This document shows, in pieces, positions 29,097 through 39,230 of a DNA stretch of 64,000 bases. The stretch comes from Pseudobacteriovorax sp. Its GTDB lineage: Bacteria > Bdellovibrionota_B > Oligoflexia > Oligoflexales > Oligoflexaceae. Location of the stretch: positions 107,216 through 171,215 of the forward strand of contig JABSRP010000017.1 in the NCBI GenBank assembly GCA_013215145.1, written 5' to 3'. A model generated the notes under the pieces. That model did no database searches, was not told the DNA's origin, and was given only the letters and a program-made list of their open reading frames with translations. Each line of letters opens with the position of its first letter. The first letter of the stretch is position 1. A program made the translations under genes and the position numbers.

Positions 29097-32079
29097 AGTA
29101 CTCACGGTTCGATATATTTTCTGAAGGATTTACAAAGTTTTCAATAATCTTCACTAAGGGGAGGCCTTTGATTTCAGGTAAGGGTACAGGAACAGCGGCA
29201 ACGGAGACTCCCATATTTACCGAAAGCTGACCATTCTCAATAGGAAGAAACACATAGCTGATATCTCCTACTTTAAGAGCGCTACGAATATTATCAAAAC
29301 TACTATCTTTTTCTTCTGGGTCTAGAAAATAGATGATGCAAAGCATTTGGTCGTTTCCAATTTCACTGATTTTTATAGCGCCGGATAATGACTTTTTAGT
29401 TAAATCACCATTGAGTGCAATAGAGCCAGATATTCTTGGATCGCTGTTGAAGAGACTGGATGACAGTTTTCTTTTGACTTTTGGGAAGCTATTGAGTAGC
29501 TCACTAGAGTCCAGTTGATTAAAGCCTATATTCGCACTTACCTTAGAAATCTCATCAGTAACCGCAGCGGTCAGATTGATTTCTGTTGTGCCGTTTAGTA
29601 GTTTTGCAGCCATATTTGATATATTTATTTCATCCTGCGTAACAGATATAGAGCCAGTGACTTCGCTTACCTCGATACCGTTAGCCTGAATTGTTTTGAT
29701 CGAGAATGGCTTTTCGTCTGGAAAATGGCTTTGTATTGAAGGGTACATAAGATGACGGAGAACATTAACGTCGTTGTGAAGATCAAGTGATGACTGATCA
29801 CCTAAGTAGATCTGTCGGTTAATTGGAATCGAACCCAACATATCGGTCACTACTAGGTCCTGTTTTCCTGTTTGTTGTAATACTAATCCATAGTTTTCGA
29901 AGGACTGGGTCCCCTTGATATCTAGGAAATCGTCTTTAAGTGTGTATCCCACCGATAGCTTCCCCGCGCCACTGGTGTTTAATTTCAGATCTTGATAGGA
30001 AAGCTGACTATCAGCTAGATTGACTTTTAATTGGCCAGTGATAGATTTTGGCGAAAAATCATCATTTAGTCTAGCAACTACCTTATTTTGAATATCAACA
30101 CCAAAATCAGGTAGTTTGATATGTAACTTATTAACATGGATGTTCAGCAGATCTTCGATAGCAATGTTTGACGATAGTTGGTACTGAGGCAATGTTGGTA
30201 ATGTGTCAAATTTAATATCTTTGATACTGGAATTGAGATTTAAACGTATGGTTGAAGGTACCGTTTCTATGGCCTCAATCACTGTAGCTAAATTTGACGA
30301 TACCGCAAAATTTTTAGCAAATAGGTTCTTGCCTTGATGTGATGCAGCTATTTTGTTGATTGAATTTTTGAAATCAATTTTTAAGCTTTTATGTTCTGCC
30401 GAAATGTCGACAGATGTAGAGAGTCCCCTAAGGCTAAGATTATTCTTTGGGATAGTGAGATTTACAGACTTTATATCTGTTTTAGCCTTTAAATTTAGGC
30501 TTTCTAATGCTGCGTTTAAGTCTCCACCTAGAGGAGCGATTCCTTTGGCCTCGATTTTTTGATTGATCTCTCCTGATATTTTCGTCGGTATTAGGTCAAT
30601 AGGAATGTATTTGACCATGATCTTGCCATAGTGGCCCCATATGTCCTCAAGGGGTTGGAGATTTGTGTTACTAGTAAGGTCAAAGGTTGTGTCAGCTAAA
30701 TTAAAGGCAAATGATGTCTGATTTGTTAAAAGCTTACTTAACTCTACGACGGTATCCGAGTTAATCGTATCTCCCGATTGATGAGCTGATGACTTGACAG
30801 AGATATCAAGTGATCGGGACTCTATGTCCATGGAATTTGACTCAACCTCTAAATTAAAGTTTTTGAGTTCAATGGTTCCGGAATTAGCAGATAGATTCAG
30901 TTTAATTTTGGTTTCGGGTGCGTATATTGGCAGATCTCCTGCTATGGCAGCTTTTTCCACAAGAACATCAAGATTGGTTGACGCGATACCCTTTTCTAAG
31001 TTTAACGCTAGATCTGTAGTTAGATTAGAGACTGTCAAAGGCTCACCAGAAATCTCATTTAGTATTATTTTGGTGTTGAGTTTGGCAAAATTATCTAAAT
31101 GATGAGGATCAAGTAAATGGAATTGACTTTGAATGAAATCTAATTCTAAGGAGCCTTGGAATTTATAAGGAATTTGCTCATCATATCCTAACGTACCTAT
31201 GATTTGATCGAGATCAAAAAAACAATAGTTAGTTAGCTTGTCGACGTTTCGTAGGTGAAATGATTGTAAATTGATTTGGTGAGATAAGCTACATCCAGAA
31301 TTACCGGAATCGACTCTAAAATGACTGTGGTTATTCACGAGGGATTGTAGCCAGTCGATGCTAGTATCTGAACGGAAGGACACTTTGGGGACCAAAATAG
31401 ACTTTTCATCTTGACTAAGTCTCACCTGATTCAATCGCAATTCTACTCCCGCGGAATTTAGATCGATTAAATCGGCTCGTAGTAACCAATTAAGTTCGAC
31501 AACACGATCATCGATCACGACGGTGGTTGGTTCGGTCTCAGAGTTAACCCCAAGATGGAGCGTAGAGTGAAATCCGTAGGCTTTAAATCTACTTATCAAA
31601 GAAATGTTTTTTATTTCTATGGCTCGAGTTTTTACTGATTTTATCTGAATTGCGAGATGACCTATCTCAATAGGGAAAGGAATGGGTGGTTTAAAAGGTA
31701 GCGCGACAGATAGTGGTTCTGGTGATTCTGAACTTTTCTCCTCGATTGTCGTATCTTCAGGTAAGCTTTCGTCTATGAATCGGAGGCCCTGTATCTCAAG
31801 TGATCTAAGGTAGATTTTACCCAGAATTGCTGCAGGTAATGAGTAAGAGAAACTGATTGATTCGACAAATAGAGTACGGTTTTCATCGATAGTAAATTCA
31901 ACTGTTTCGAAGTTTACGCCTGAGAAGGCAGTATGGGTGAGTTTTTTGATCTTCAGACTATCGGAATTAATACTCGAGTTTAAGGATGCAAAAATATGGA
32001 TCCCGCCGGTTATCGATACAACGATAACTGCGTAAAATATGAACAAAAGACCAACAATTTTAAGACATTTTCTGATCAT
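29083..32079 (-). CDS. YdbH-like AsmA-superfamily intermembrane protein
   Basis: A 998-aa protein with one N-terminal membrane anchor (about 8-32) and a long series of short beta-strand repeats with no catalytic motif. This is the make-up of the AsmA/TamB/YhdP/YdbH bridge proteins that form a periplasmic groove for lipid transport. The C-terminal end has the pattern SYVFLPIENGQLSVNMGVS ... PLVKIIENFVNP expected for YdbH. The identity is strengthened by the ydbL-like gene directly behind it (overlap of 14-23 nt, depending on that gene's start). An envelope role in moving phospholipid to the outer membrane is inferred from the family. Upstream, a hairpin (32085-32121) separates it from maeB. 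Confidence 0.7.
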   Translation of the reverse strand: MIRKCLKIVGLLFIFYAVIVVSITGGIHIFASLNSSINSDSLKIKKLTHTAFSGVNFETVEFTIDENRTLFVESISFSYSLPAAILGKIYLRSLEIQGLRFIDESLPEDTTIEEKSSESPEPLSVALPFKPPIPFPIEIGHLAIQIKSVKTRAIEIKNISLISRFKAYGFHSTLHLGVNSETEPTTVVIDDRVVELNWLLRADLIDLNSAGVELRLNQVRLSQDEKSILVPKVSFRSDTSIDWLQSLVNNHSHFRVDSGNSGCSLSHQINLQSFHLRNVDKLTNYCFFDLDQIIGTLGYDEQIPYKFQGSLELDFIQSQFHLLDPHHLDNFAKLNTKIILNEISGEPLTVSNLTTDLALNLEKGIASTNLDVLVEKAAIAGDLPIYAPETKIKLNLSANSGTIELKNFNLEVESNSMDIESRSLDISVKSSAHQSGDTINSDTVVELSKLLTNQTSFAFNLADTTFDLTSNTNLQPLEDIWGHYGKIMVKYIPIDLIPTKISGEINQKIEAKGIAPLGGDLNAALESLNLKAKTDIKSVNLTIPKNNLSLRGLSTSVDISAEHKSLKIDFKNSINKIAASHQGKNLFAKNFAVSSNLATVIEAIETVPSTIRLNLNSSIKDIKFDTLPTLPQYQLSSNIAIEDLLNIHVNKLHIKLPDFGVDIQNKVVARLNDDFSPKSITGQLKVNLADSQLSYQDLKLNTSGAGKLSVGYTLKDDFLDIKGTQSFENYGLVLQQTGKQDLVVTDMLGSIPINRQIYLGDQSSLDLHNDVNVLRHLMYPSIQSHFPDEKPFSIKTIQANGIEVSEVTGSISVTQDEINISNMAAKLLNGTTEINLTAAVTDEISKVSANIGFNQLDSSELLNSFPKVKRKLSSSLFNSDPRISGSIALNGDLTKKSLSGAIKISEIGNDQMLCIIYFLDPEEKDSSFDNIRSALKVGDISYVFLPIENGQLSVNMGVSVAAVPVPLPEIKGLPLVKIIENFVNPSENISNREYYESI

Positions 32080-32084
32080 TTAAC

Positions 32085-32121
32085 AACCGTACAACAGAGA
32101 CCGAGTCTTCATTGTACGGTT
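32085..32121 (-). terminator. Hairpin between maeB and ydbH-like gene
   Basis: AACCGTACAA (32085-32094) and TTGTACGGTT (32112-32121) form a perfect 10-bp stem. The loop itself can extend it with GAGAC/GTCTT pairing. On the minus strand it follows the maeB stop by about 28 nt. The T-run after it is poor, so it may be a weak terminator or an attenuator that lowers ydbH–ydbL–CHAT expression relative to maeB. Confidence 0.45.
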
Positions 32122-32149
32122 TTCGATAACTTTGGGCGAGGGTAAGTTT

Positions 32150-34411
32150 TTACCGCTGGTCAGCCGTTAGATAGACCATGTTTACAATATCTTCAACGGT
32201 TGCTCCGCGCTCCAAAACATGTACAGGCTTCGATGGGCCCACCAGTATTGGACCAAATGATTTTGCTTCCGTGAGGTTAGCTAATATCTTGTAGGAAATA
32301 TTTGCCGACATAAGGTCTGGAAAAATCAAAACATTCGCGCTACCACCTAGTTTGGCGAAGGGAAACTCCTTTTCTTGGAGTTCAGTGTTAAGAGCCGCGT
32401 CAGCCTGTATCTCGCCATCAAACTGAAAGTCGACACCCATGGTCTTCAGTAAGTTCGAGGCTTCTGTGATTTTATTGGTGGCCGGGTGCCGGTTGGAACC
32501 AAAACTTGAAAAAGAGAGGAAGGCAAGGCGTAGAGGGTCTTCCGTGTACTGGGAAGCTAGTTGAGCCGTTTTTTTGGCTATGGCAGCCATTTGCTCGGCA
32601 CTTGGATCTACGTTGATAGTACAATCTGCAAAAAAGTATAACTTTTTTTCATAAATAATCATTTGTATTCCCGCAAGCGTATCAGATTGGACAGTGCCCA
32701 AAACCTCAAGGAGAGGCCTGACACTCGCTGCGTAGGGCTCTACTAGGCCGTTTAGCATGCCATCGACATGACCAGATTTAACCAGCATGGCTCCAAAATA
32801 GTTATTGTTTCGCACTAACTCTTGAGCGTTTGAGCGGGAGACACCTTTTCTGGAGCGAAGCTCGAATAGTTCGGACGAAAACTGACTTAGTCGTTCGTCA
32901 TGAAGGGGGTAGATGATCGTGACGCTTTCGCCAAAGTTCTTCAAACCTAACTCGGAGGCTTTTTCAATCACTTCTTTCTCTACCCCTAGCAGGGTAATAT
33001 CAACGTCACCATCATAAGCAATCTGCCCCGCAGCCTTTATAACCCTACTATCGTGTCCATGAGGAAGAAGGATATTAGGCTTCTTTCCTGATTTAATTGT
33101 GGCTGCAGTTATGTTCTTGCGCATATTACGAACAATACGTCTGGTTGGTCCAAGTATCTGCTCTATCTGATGCATATAGTTGTCGATGTTAATGGTCTTA
33201 CGAGCCACTCCAGAATCCATGGCTGCTTTAGCTACTGCAGGTGCTACATACATGAGAACCCGAGGGTCCACAGGTTTTGGAATAAGATAGTCTTTTCCAA
33301 AGCGGTATCCTTCGGGATTCCGATATACCTTCAGAACTTCTTCAGGCACGCTCTTTTTTGCGAGTTCGGCGATAGCTTTGACCGCTGCCAGCTTCATTTC
33401 ATCGTTAATACGGGTGGCCTGAACATCGAGAGCCCCTCTAAAGATAAAGGGAAATCCTAAAACATTGTTGACCTGGTTTGGAAAATCACTTCTTCCCGTA
33501 GCAATAATAGCATCAGGTCTGACTTTTCTTGCTTCATCGGGATGGATTTCTGGATTCGGATTGGCTAAAGCAAAAATTATGGGGTGCTCGTTCATTGATT
33601 CAAGCATTTCTGGCTTTAACACGCCGGCAACTGAGACGCCAACAAAGGCATCAGCTCCTTTTAGTGCATCAGCTAGGGTTCGTAACTCAGTTGATCGAGA
33701 AAACTTTCCCTTGTAGGGATTTCCAGGATCGCGACCATCATGTAAGACTCCTTTGCTATCACACATGATGAGGTTTTCAGCTTTTACACCTAGATTCAAA
33801 AACAGATTTGCACAAGCGATAGCGGCTGCACCGCCTCCGGAAAAAACCACCTTTGTTTCGCTTAAATCTCGATTGGTAATCTCGCAGGCATTTAAAAAGG
33901 CAGAGCTTGCGATAATTGCTGTCCCGTGCTGATCGTCATGAAACACTGGTATATTCATTTTTTCCCGAAGCTGCTCTTCAATATAGAAGCATTCCGGAGC
34001 TTTGATATCTTCCAGGTTTATACCCCCGAAAGTTGGCTCTAATGCCGCCACAGTCTGAATAAACTCGTCAGAATCTTTGCTGTTCACTTCGACATCAAAT
34101 ACGTCGATATCGGCAAATTTTTTGAATAGCATAGCCTTGCCTTCCATGACTGGCTTTGAAGCGAGGGCTCCAATTTTGCCAAGTCCAAGGACGGCACTAC
34201 CATCGGTGATCACCCCAACTAAATTACCCCTGCCCGTATATTTGAACGATAATTCGGGATCTTTTTCAATTTCTCGACACGGCCCTGCCACACCTGGCGA
34301 GTAAGCGATCGATAGATCTTCTTGAGAGTCCAAAGGTTTGGTGATGCTCGTTTTGATTTTTCCAGATGGTTCTCTCTCGTGATATTCGAGGGCAAGTTTT
34401 TCATAATCCAT
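32150..34411 (-). CDS. maeB: NADP-type malic enzyme with phosphotransacetylase-like C-terminus
   Basis: A 753-aa protein, the usual length of MaeB. Residues 1-400 are the malic enzyme: [15 protein letters not shown] near the start, [11 protein letters not shown] at about 160, and the Rossmann motif [14 protein letters not shown]. Residues about 425-753 are a phosphate acetyl/butyryltransferase-like domain, which in E. coli MaeB senses acetyl-CoA and does not act as PTA. The reaction is malate + NADP to pyruvate + CO2 + NADPH in the cytoplasm. It lies 21 nt downstream of dacB. With the epimerase, IcmF and SucCD in this window it gives an exit from C4 acids to pyruvate. Confidence 0.95.
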   Translation of the reverse strand: MDYEKLALEYHEREPSGKIKTSITKPLDSQEDLSIAYSPGVAGPCREIEKDPELSFKYTGRGNLVGVITDGSAVLGLGKIGALASKPVMEGKAMLFKKFADIDVFDVEVNSKDSDEFIQTVAALEPTFGGINLEDIKAPECFYIEEQLREKMNIPVFHDDQHGTAIIASSAFLNACEITNRDLSETKVVFSGGGAAAIACANLFLNLGVKAENLIMCDSKGVLHDGRDPGNPYKGKFSRSTELRTLADALKGADAFVGVSVAGVLKPEMLESMNEHPIIFALANPNPEIHPDEARKVRPDAIIATGRSDFPNQVNNVLGFPFIFRGALDVQATRINDEMKLAAVKAIAELAKKSVPEEVLKVYRNPEGYRFGKDYLIPKPVDPRVLMYVAPAVAKAAMDSGVARKTINIDNYMHQIEQILGPTRRIVRNMRKNITAATIKSGKKPNILLPHGHDSRVIKAAGQIAYDGDVDITLLGVEKEVIEKASELGLKNFGESVTIIYPLHDERLSQFSSELFELRSRKGVSRSNAQELVRNNNYFGAMLVKSGHVDGMLNGLVEPYAASVRPLLEVLGTVQSDTLAGIQMIIYEKKLYFFADCTINVDPSAEQMAAIAKKTAQLASQYTEDPLRLAFLSFSSFGSNRHPATNKITEASNLLKTMGVDFQFDGEIQADAALNTELQEKEFPFAKLGGSANVLIFPDLMSANISYKILANLTEAKSFGPILVGPSKPVHVLERGATVEDIVNMVYLTADQR

Positions 34412-34432
34412 AGTGTTTTCCTTCGCTCTTCA

Positions 34433-35893
34433 TTAATTGAAGTTTTTTATTATATTTCTAATAGCCAAATCCTGACGTCTCCTGAACTCAGTAACGCCAG
34501 GTTGCGACTTTCTAGCAACACCATTATCAATAATGGCGAACGCTAACATACCGTGCTTGGGGTGGTGGACATAACCTGCTAACGAAGAAACCGTAATCGG
34601 TTGTGTTAGTGTCCCTGTTTTTGCTCTCATGTGACCCTTCAACTGAACTAAGTCTCCTCGATTAAACCGACCTTTCAAGGTACCGTCCCATCCCGCTGCA
34701 GGCAAACTAGCGAGAAACTCTGGATACAAGTCAGCTCTTTTTGACATGTATTCAAGTAGGTTCACAACATCGGCTGCACTCAAACGGTTACGTGGGTCTA
34801 GGCCGCTACCATTGTAGAGTTGAACTTTACTGGGAGATTTGCCCTTCGTCTGTAAAAACTTGGTCACAACAGCAAGGCCCGTCTGAACCGACCCCTGACC
34901 CCTGACGGATTGACCACCACGATGGTAAGCCCCTAGAGCTTTTAGCAGAGAGTCAGCGATGTGATTGTTTGAGTAGCGATTAAGGCCAGCGATGAGTCTT
35001 CTAAGCTGAAACCCTTTCAGCGTATACAGTGTTTTTACATTTTTTGGTGCCTTGCCGAGTTTTGTGGGTCCCTTGATATCAATGCCATGTTGTTTCAAAA
35101 ACCCTCTGATCACGTCACCTGAAATGATGGCAGGGTTTGACATAGCGCGATAGACCTTTCGGATCGGAGCATTTAATCCAACCTGACCACTTGCAGTAAT
35201 CGAAATATTTCCTGATGGTTTCGTGGTCCTGACTGCTTGAACCCTTGATCGAGTCCCTTGGGTTGTTTTACTCGTGTTGGTAATTTGTATCCCGGCGACT
35301 GGATAGGGGTCGATACTCACACGAGCAGGGGAGCCGATCCCTTCGCCAGAGGCAAAGGCAACGGGGAAGGTATTAAAATTGACTGAAAAACCACTGATAG
35401 GGGCGTTGTAAGCGTTTCGACTAAAAGCCTTCGATGATTTGCGCGATCGGTCCAGATCTTCTGCGTCAAATATGGAGGCGTCGATAATTAATGATCCTGA
35501 AATTTCCTTAAGGCCCATATGTGCGAAGTCGGCTGCTAGCTGCCAGAGTTTTTCATTTATAATCATTGGGTCCCCACTACCGCGGATATATAGGTTGCCT
35601 GAGATACGGCCGTTGCGCATGGAGCCGTCGTAGAGAAAGTTCGTTTCAAATTGATAGGTAGGAGAAAAATGATCAAGTGCTGCAGCAGCGATCACGAGTT
35701 TTGACACTGAAGCTGGTGAAAGAGCCGTATCGCTATTTTTGGCAAATATTTCCTTCCCGTCACTTAACCGCTTCACCAATACTGAGCTTTGATGGGCCGC
35801 CCGAATCTGATAGAAAGGATTTTTAGGATTGGCCAGTAGGTCCGGGATTAGTAAGCCGCTCAAAATCGTCAATAGTAGGCAATACTTGGTCAT
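34433..35893 (-). CDS. dacB: D-alanyl-D-alanine carboxypeptidase/endopeptidase (PBP4, S13)
   Basis: A 486-aa protein with a signal peptide (about 1-21). The penicillin-binding motifs are in order: SVSK (Ser62, Lys65) in LSPASVSKLVIAA, SNN in RYSNNHIADSL near 305, and KTG in MRAKTGTLTQP near 425. The long insert between SxxK and SxN is typical of peptidase family S13 (PBP4). It trims or cleaves cross-links in periplasmic peptidoglycan. It is 21 nt upstream of maeB and may be co-transcribed, although the two functions are unrelated. All motifs look intact. Confidence 0.93.
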   Translation of the reverse strand: MTKYCLLLTILSGLLIPDLLANPKNPFYQIRAAHQSSVLVKRLSDGKEIFAKNSDTALSPASVSKLVIAAAALDHFSPTYQFETNFLYDGSMRNGRISGNLYIRGSGDPMIINEKLWQLAADFAHMGLKEISGSLIIDASIFDAEDLDRSRKSSKAFSRNAYNAPISGFSVNFNTFPVAFASGEGIGSPARVSIDPYPVAGIQITNTSKTTQGTRSRVQAVRTTKPSGNISITASGQVGLNAPIRKVYRAMSNPAIISGDVIRGFLKQHGIDIKGPTKLGKAPKNVKTLYTLKGFQLRRLIAGLNRYSNNHIADSLLKALGAYHRGGQSVRGQGSVQTGLAVVTKFLQTKGKSPSKVQLYNGSGLDPRNRLSAADVVNLLEYMSKRADLYPEFLASLPAAGWDGTLKGRFNRGDLVQLKGHMRAKTGTLTQPITVSSLAGYVHHPKHGMLAFAIIDNGVARKSQPGVTEFRRRQDLAIRNIIKNFN

Positions 35894-35980
35894 AAAAGGT
35901 GCTCCTCGGGAGTTAAACGATACGTTGATGATACTAGACTCTGGTGAAAAACAGTTAAATTGTAAACGTATAGAGGTTTT

Positions 35981-36415
35981 ATGAAAGTTTTAGGAATCAA
36001 TCATATCGGAATTGCTGCTAAAGACCCACAAAGGGCCCAATGGTTTTTTCGTGAGGTATTGGGGTTGCCCTTCCATGGCGATGAGTTAGTTAAGGAGCAG
36101 AAAACTATGACACATATGTTTGCCGCTTCAACCAAAGGTGCGAGTTTTCCAGACAGCCGACTTGAAATCGTAGCGAATCATCAGGATGAGGACGGACCGA
36201 TTAAAAAGTTTATTGAAACGAGAGGTGGTGGAATTCACCATATCGCCTTGGCTGTCGACGATGTCAAGGAGGCCATATCCCATATCAAACGTCACGATGT
36301 TGTCATGATAGACGAGGTGCCACGGGCAGGAGCCCACAACACCCAGATTGCCTTTGTGCACCCAAAGTCTACTGGCGGCGTATTGATCGAGTTAGTTCAG
36401 GAAGCGTCAACCTAA
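35981..36415 (+). CDS. mce: Methylmalonyl-CoA epimerase
   Basis: A 144-aa VOC-fold protein, full length for the family. It begins VLGINHIGIAAKDP with the metal His, and carries RGGGIHHIALAVDDV with a second His pair and GVLIELVQ with the metal Glu at the end. It interconverts (S)- and (R)-methylmalonyl-CoA in propionyl-CoA breakdown. Its 3' end overlaps the convergent S2P-like gene by 9 nt. The only acyl-CoA mutase in the window is IcmF at 48145, so a separate methylmalonyl-CoA mutase is expected elsewhere in the genome. Confidence 0.92.
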   Translation: MKVLGINHIGIAAKDPQRAQWFFREVLGLPFHGDELVKEQKTMTHMFAASTKGASFPDSRLEIVANHQDEDGPIKKFIETRGGGIHHIALAVDDVKEAISHIKRHDVVMIDEVPRAGAHNTQIAFVHPKSTGGVLIELVQEAST

Positions 36416-37057
36416 GATCGATTGCACAAAAACAGTCGATAGACCAATCCATATCTGTGCAATCCAGGCCAAGATGCGAAATGCGCCAGAAAAAATAAGA
36501 AGTATGAAAATAATCATAGAATAAGGCGCTATCGACTCGTACTTTTGTCTCAGGTCGTAAGGTAATAGGGCGGAGACGACTTCGCTACCGGCTAGGGGCG
36601 GCAGGGGTATCAGCTGGAAGATGGCCCAGAATGCGCAAATCATGACCATGTTTTGCAGGACTCTGTAGATGGCAATCATTGGATTTCCGTCAGCCACCGT
36701 TCCGATCGAAAACAGAATGGCGATGGCAACTGTCGAAAGCATAAGATTTAGGGCTGGACCAGCCAGTGCCGTAATAACGGGGCTCCATTTTGGATTTTTC
36801 ATATTGCTGGTGTTTATTGGCATAGGTTTTGGGTAGCCGAACATAAAGCCACCTATCATCGAACCAATTAACGGTAAGACTACGCTCCCGATTGGGTCCA
36901 TGTGTGGTAAAGGATTAAAGGTCAATCGGCCGTTAAGCTCTGGAGTATTGTCCCCCTGAAACCTTGCCATATATCCCTGTGCGATTTCATTGGCGATTAA
37001 TGCTATGACAAATGCTATAAAGCGGTTCATGACTTCAGCAGCTGTAGAAAAATCCAT
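36407..37057 (-). CDS. Site-2-protease-like membrane protein without metal ligands
   Basis: A 216-aa polytopic protein that follows the M50B/YwhC layout closely: GRLTFNPLPHMDPIGSVVLP near 43-62 and WAIFQLIPLPPLAGSEV near 144-160. In active members the first helix has HExxH and the late motif is PPLDG. Here the first reads NEIAQ (Asn23, Glu24, Gln27) and the second PPLAG (Ala156). All three metal-binding positions are replaced, while the rest of the fold signature is kept, so this is a pseudoprotease, not a decayed gene. A substrate-binding or chaperone-like role, as for iRhoms among rhomboids, is inference. Confidence 0.85.
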   Translation of the reverse strand: MDFSTAAEVMNRFIAFVIALIANEIAQGYMARFQGDNTPELNGRLTFNPLPHMDPIGSVVLPLIGSMIGGFMFGYPKPMPINTSNMKNPKWSPVITALAGPALNLMLSTVAIAILFSIGTVADGNPMIAIYRVLQNMVMICAFWAIFQLIPLPPLAGSEVVSALLPYDLRQKYESIAPYSMIIFILLIFSGAFRILAWIAQIWIGLSTVFVQSILG

Positions 37058-37151
37058 TTTGAGTCCTTATAGTTCCAAAATTGTCGATCGAGTCTAATAT
37101 AGGATCTCATCGAAGCAAATAGTTAATAACGCGTTAGAAAAAGGGTGATCA

Positions 37152-38183
37152 ATGCTTAGACTGGTATCGCAACCAAATGAATCGTTTCCAAAGGTGATCA
37201 AAATGACGGTTGAGAGCGAGCTTTTGGCCCAAAACCCAGCGGGGGAAGATCACCTAAGGCCTTTGGCTGTCTACCTCCCTAAGCAGGCTGAAAACCCCGA
37301 TTTGCGATTTCCTGTTTTATATTGCCTGGCACCTTGGACTAATGCCGGAAGGAGCCTTTTCGACTGGCAGCCCTTCAAGGAGTCACTGTTTGATAGGGTG
37401 ACTCGTCTTATTGAGCAGGGGCAAATGCCGCCTTGCGTCATCGTTTGCCCAGATCTATATACTAGCTTTGGCGGGAGTCAGTTTATCAATTCAGACTATC
37501 TTGGTCCGCATGGCGACTTTCTGGTTAAGGAGTTGTTTCCTTTTGTCGAGCAGCATTTTCCCGTCAGACCTGGTTTCAAAAATCGTGGAGCTTTCGGACG
37601 ATCGTCGGGCGGCTTCGGGTCATTGAGACTAGCTATGGACTATCCAAATGAAATTGCGGCTGTAGCCTGTCATTCCGGAGATATGGGCTTCGATCTGGTT
37701 TATCGGCCGGATCTAGTGGATTTGTGTAAAACTCTGGATAAATATAATGGCGATGTGGAGCAGTTTATTAGCTACTGCCAAACTGCAAAAAAAATTGGTG
37801 GGCGCGAGGTACATGTCCTAATGCTGCTGGGCATGGCAGCCACCTATAGTCCAGATCTGGGCGTCCCTTTGGGATATCAATTACCGATTGATCTGCGGTC
37901 CGGGGTTATTGAAGAAGAATTATGGCAGAACTGGCGTAAAAACGATCCCGTTCATATGCTGAAATCTCATAATAATCTACAGAGGTTAAGTCAATTGTCA
38001 GCACTGTATATTGAGTGCGGAACTCGCGATCAATACAATTTATTGTATGGGGCCCGTCAGTTTTCAGATCACTTAAATGTAGCTAATGTTGAGCACCACT
38101 ATTTTGAGTTTGACGATAATCACAGCGGCACCAGTTATCGCTATGATGTGAGCCTTCCCCTTATCCTTGCTGCTCTCACTTAG
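37152..38183 (+). CDS. Putative esterase (EstD/enterochelin-esterase-like)
   Basis: A 343-aa alpha/beta hydrolase of the PF00756 type. RPLAVYLPK ... FPVLYCLAPWTNAGRS is the usual N-terminal strand and cap. GRSSGGFGS carries the nucleophile (Ser151). The Asp is likely in YIECGTRDQYN and the His in FDDNHSGTSYR near the C-terminus. No signal peptide is seen, so it is probably cytoplasmic. Related enzymes act on S-formylglutathione, siderophore esters or acyl groups; the substrate is open. It stands alone, with aagggtg as a modest RBS. Confidence 0.82.
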   Translation: MLRLVSQPNESFPKVIKMTVESELLAQNPAGEDHLRPLAVYLPKQAENPDLRFPVLYCLAPWTNAGRSLFDWQPFKESLFDRVTRLIEQGQMPPCVIVCPDLYTSFGGSQFINSDYLGPHGDFLVKELFPFVEQHFPVRPGFKNRGAFGRSSGGFGSLRLAMDYPNEIAAVACHSGDMGFDLVYRPDLVDLCKTLDKYNGDVEQFISYCQTAKKIGGREVHVLMLLGMAATYSPDLGVPLGYQLPIDLRSGVIEEELWQNWRKNDPVHMLKSHNNLQRLSQLSALYIECGTRDQYNLLYGARQFSDHLNVANVEHHYFEFDDNHSGTSYRYDVSLPLILAALT

Positions 38184-38240
38184 GGCATTCACTGCTTACA
38201 TGACATCCATAGCAAATACTGTTAGGGTAGGTCGCTACGC

Positions 38241-38256
38241 GGTGAGAGGTCTCACC
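38241..38256 (+). other. Small hairpin in trxB leader
   Basis: GGTGAG (38241-38246) and CTCACC (38251-38256) form a 6-bp stem with a 4-nt loop, 35 nt upstream of the trxB start. No T-run follows. It may end transcription from the esterase gene weakly or be a leader structure. Confidence 0.3.
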
Positions 38257-38290
38257 ATCCACTGCTACTAGTTGGAAATAGGAGTCTAAA

Positions 38291-39220
38291 ATGACTGAAA
38301 AAATTCATAATGTCGTGATTGTAGGAACAGGGCCTGCTGGTCTGACTTCGGCTATTTATACTGCTCGGGCAAATCTTGAGCCCATCATATATGCTGGTAT
38401 GCAGCACGGTGGGCAACTTACCATTACCACGGATGTGGAGAACTGGCCTGGCTTTGAAAATGGTATTCTAGGACCAAAATTAATGCAAGATATGACGGCC
38501 CAGGCAGAGCGTTTCGGTACAAAAATCGAATACGATCTTATTACTAAAGTTGACCTTGAAGGCCCTATTAAGACCCTTTGGGCTGGCGACAAAGAAATAA
38601 AGGCGCGAACAGTCATTATTTCTACTGGAGCCACCGCCAGAACTCTTGGACTTGAGGGAGAGGCTGAGCTCATGGGGAAAGGGCTTTCTACTTGTGCAAC
38701 CTGCGATGGTTTCTTTTACCGCAACAAAAAAGTTGCAGTTGTGGGGGGCGGCGATTCAGCTATGGAAGAGGCAACCTACCTAGCGAAGCTGTGTTCTGAG
38801 GTCATACTGATTCATAGGCGCGATGTCTTTCGAGCCTCGCCTATCATGCTAAAGCGGGCGCAAAACGAAGAAAAGATCACCTTCAAGGTGCCCTATGATA
38901 CTGTGGAAACAGTGGCCGATAGCAATGGATTGACTGCAGTGAAAATTAAAAATCTTGAAACAAACGAAGTCGAGACCATAGAATTGGATGGTTTGTTTTA
39001 TGCTATTGGGCATACTCCCAACTCTCAGATATTTAAAGACTTCGTTGATGTCGACGATCACGGATACATTAAGGTAAGTGAGTTCACCAAAACGAAAACA
39101 CCTGGCGTGTTTGCTGCAGGAGATATCGCAGACCCTCACTTCAAGCAGGCTATCACAGCGGCAGGTATGGGGTGTCAGGCAGCGATCCAAGCGCAACACT
39201 ATATCGAAAACCTAGATTAG
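38291..39220 (+). CDS. trxB: Thioredoxin reductase
   Basis: A 309-aa protein, normal length. It has the FAD motif GTGPAGLTSAIYTARA (12-27), redox CATC (Cys135, Cys138), the NADPH motif VGGGDSAMEEATYL, and the C-terminal FAD motif TPGVFAAGDIAD. It transfers electrons from NADPH to thioredoxin in the cytoplasm. It heads a run with mrp (10 nt later) and a DUF971 gene, a grouping that suggests redox or Fe–S maintenance. The RBS is ataggag. Confidence 0.96.
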   Translation: MTEKIHNVVIVGTGPAGLTSAIYTARANLEPIIYAGMQHGGQLTITTDVENWPGFENGILGPKLMQDMTAQAERFGTKIEYDLITKVDLEGPIKTLWAGDKEIKARTVIISTGATARTLGLEGEAELMGKGLSTCATCDGFFYRNKKVAVVGGGDSAMEEATYLAKLCSEVILIHRRDVFRASPIMLKRAQNEEKITFKVPYDTVETVADSNGLTAVKIKNLETNEVETIELDGLFYAIGHTPNSQIFKDFVDVDDHGYIKVSEFTKTKTPGVFAAGDIADPHFKQAITAAGMGCQAAIQAQHYIENLD

Positions 39221-39230
39221 AGAGGTTCAC

